Source of the DNA: Branchiostoma floridae
Taxonomy: Eukaryota; Chordata; Leptocardii; Amphioxiformes; Branchiostomatidae
Direction: 5' to 3'
NCBI RefSeq assembly: GCF_000003815.2
Contig: NC_049988.1
Span: forward strand, 13,315,266-13,379,265
DNA length: 64,000 nt
How positions within the stretch are numbered: position 1 is the stretch's first letter
The DNA itself: not shown here
Below: more model-generated notes on this DNA
What the model was told of the DNA's origin: nothing
Database searches by the model: none
Seen by the model: the letters and a program-made list of their open reading frames with translations, nothing else

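Larger units (their letters stand above)
1..64000 (+). repeat. Head-to-tail tandem array of a ~3.19-kb genomic unit (20 units plus a partial one)
   Basis: Distances between successive A-exon starts are 3196, 3193, 3193, 3191, 3192, 3190, 3191, 3198, 3192, 3193, 3178, 3190, 3194, 3184, 3193, 3541, 3772, 3189 and 3188 bases. The two long units (16 and 17) hold extra exon fragments. In unit 2 the introns are A-B 114, B-C 128, C-D 129, D-E 118, E-F 127 and F-A 132 bases; other units differ by a few bases. Introns are as alike between units as exons are, so whole genomic units were copied rather than selection alone keeping the protein constant. No transposon ends or reverse transcriptase genes are visible. 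Confidence 0.95.

Noticed and set aside
1-64000. CRISPR array or satellite DNA because of regular repetition
   Set aside because: The repeat is 3.19 kb, contains spliced coding exons with conserved protein features, and has no short repeat-spacer structure.
1-64000. Bacterial or phage surface-repeat locus
   Set aside because: The coding frame is interrupted in every unit by GT...AG introns with polypyrimidine tracts and consistent phase, which is a eukaryotic gene structure.
1-64000. tRNA, rRNA or transposable elements between units
   Set aside because: All non-coding stretches are short introns of the repeated unit or N gaps; nothing in them resembles RNA genes, terminal repeats or transposase/reverse transcriptase coding sequence.

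Overview
The window is animal genomic DNA and lies wholly inside one very large, intron-split gene on the + strand. I see no start codon, promoter, terminal exon or second gene. The taxon cannot be fixed from the sequence. Death-fold domains, AG/GT splice sites and very short uniform introns (mostly 114-132 bases) point to a metazoan, probably an invertebrate. Four runs of N show a draft assembly.

Layout: a genomic unit of about 3.19 kb is repeated head to tail. Bases 1-466 hold the end of unit 0. Units 1-20 begin at 467, 3663, 6856, 10049, 13240, 16432, 19622, 22813, 26011, 29203, 32396, 35574, 38764, 41958, 45142, 48335, 51876, 55648, 58837 and 62025. Unit 20 runs off the window. A standard unit has six exons, A-B-C-D-E-F, of 573, 75, 570, 573, 570 and 84 bases. 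That is 2445 coding bases, or 815 codons. Every exon starts and ends in phase 1 (the split codon is usually Gly or Val), so the frame passes unbroken from unit to unit.

Exons A, C, D and E each encode two consecutive domains of about 95 residues that resemble the death-domain fold (Trp in helix 1-2, LGC, a D/D-F/M-I-K segment, a WRD helix, SY-DK-LC, LR-CG-D-A). They are unusually rich in Cys and Asp. Exons B (Gly/Ser) and F (Ser/Thr) are short flexible linkers. A unit is therefore [2 domains]-linker B-[6 domains]-linker F. The exons visible here sum to about 48.1 kb of coding sequence, about 16,000 codons and nearly 160 domains, with neither protein end in view.

Most units are nearly identical even in their introns, so the array is young or kept uniform by unequal exchange and gene conversion. 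Diverged stretches occur at about 35.03-36.47 kb, in unit 17 (52.6-55.1 kb), and towards the right end (62.3-64 kb). Units 16 and 17 carry extra pieces: two copies of a truncated A exon joined to E-F intron sequence, a shortened F exon and an extra F exon. Breaks next to N gaps (units 9 and 19) look like assembly errors.

Naming used below: unit number plus exon type, for example 7C. Residue numbers count the split first Gly or Val as 1.
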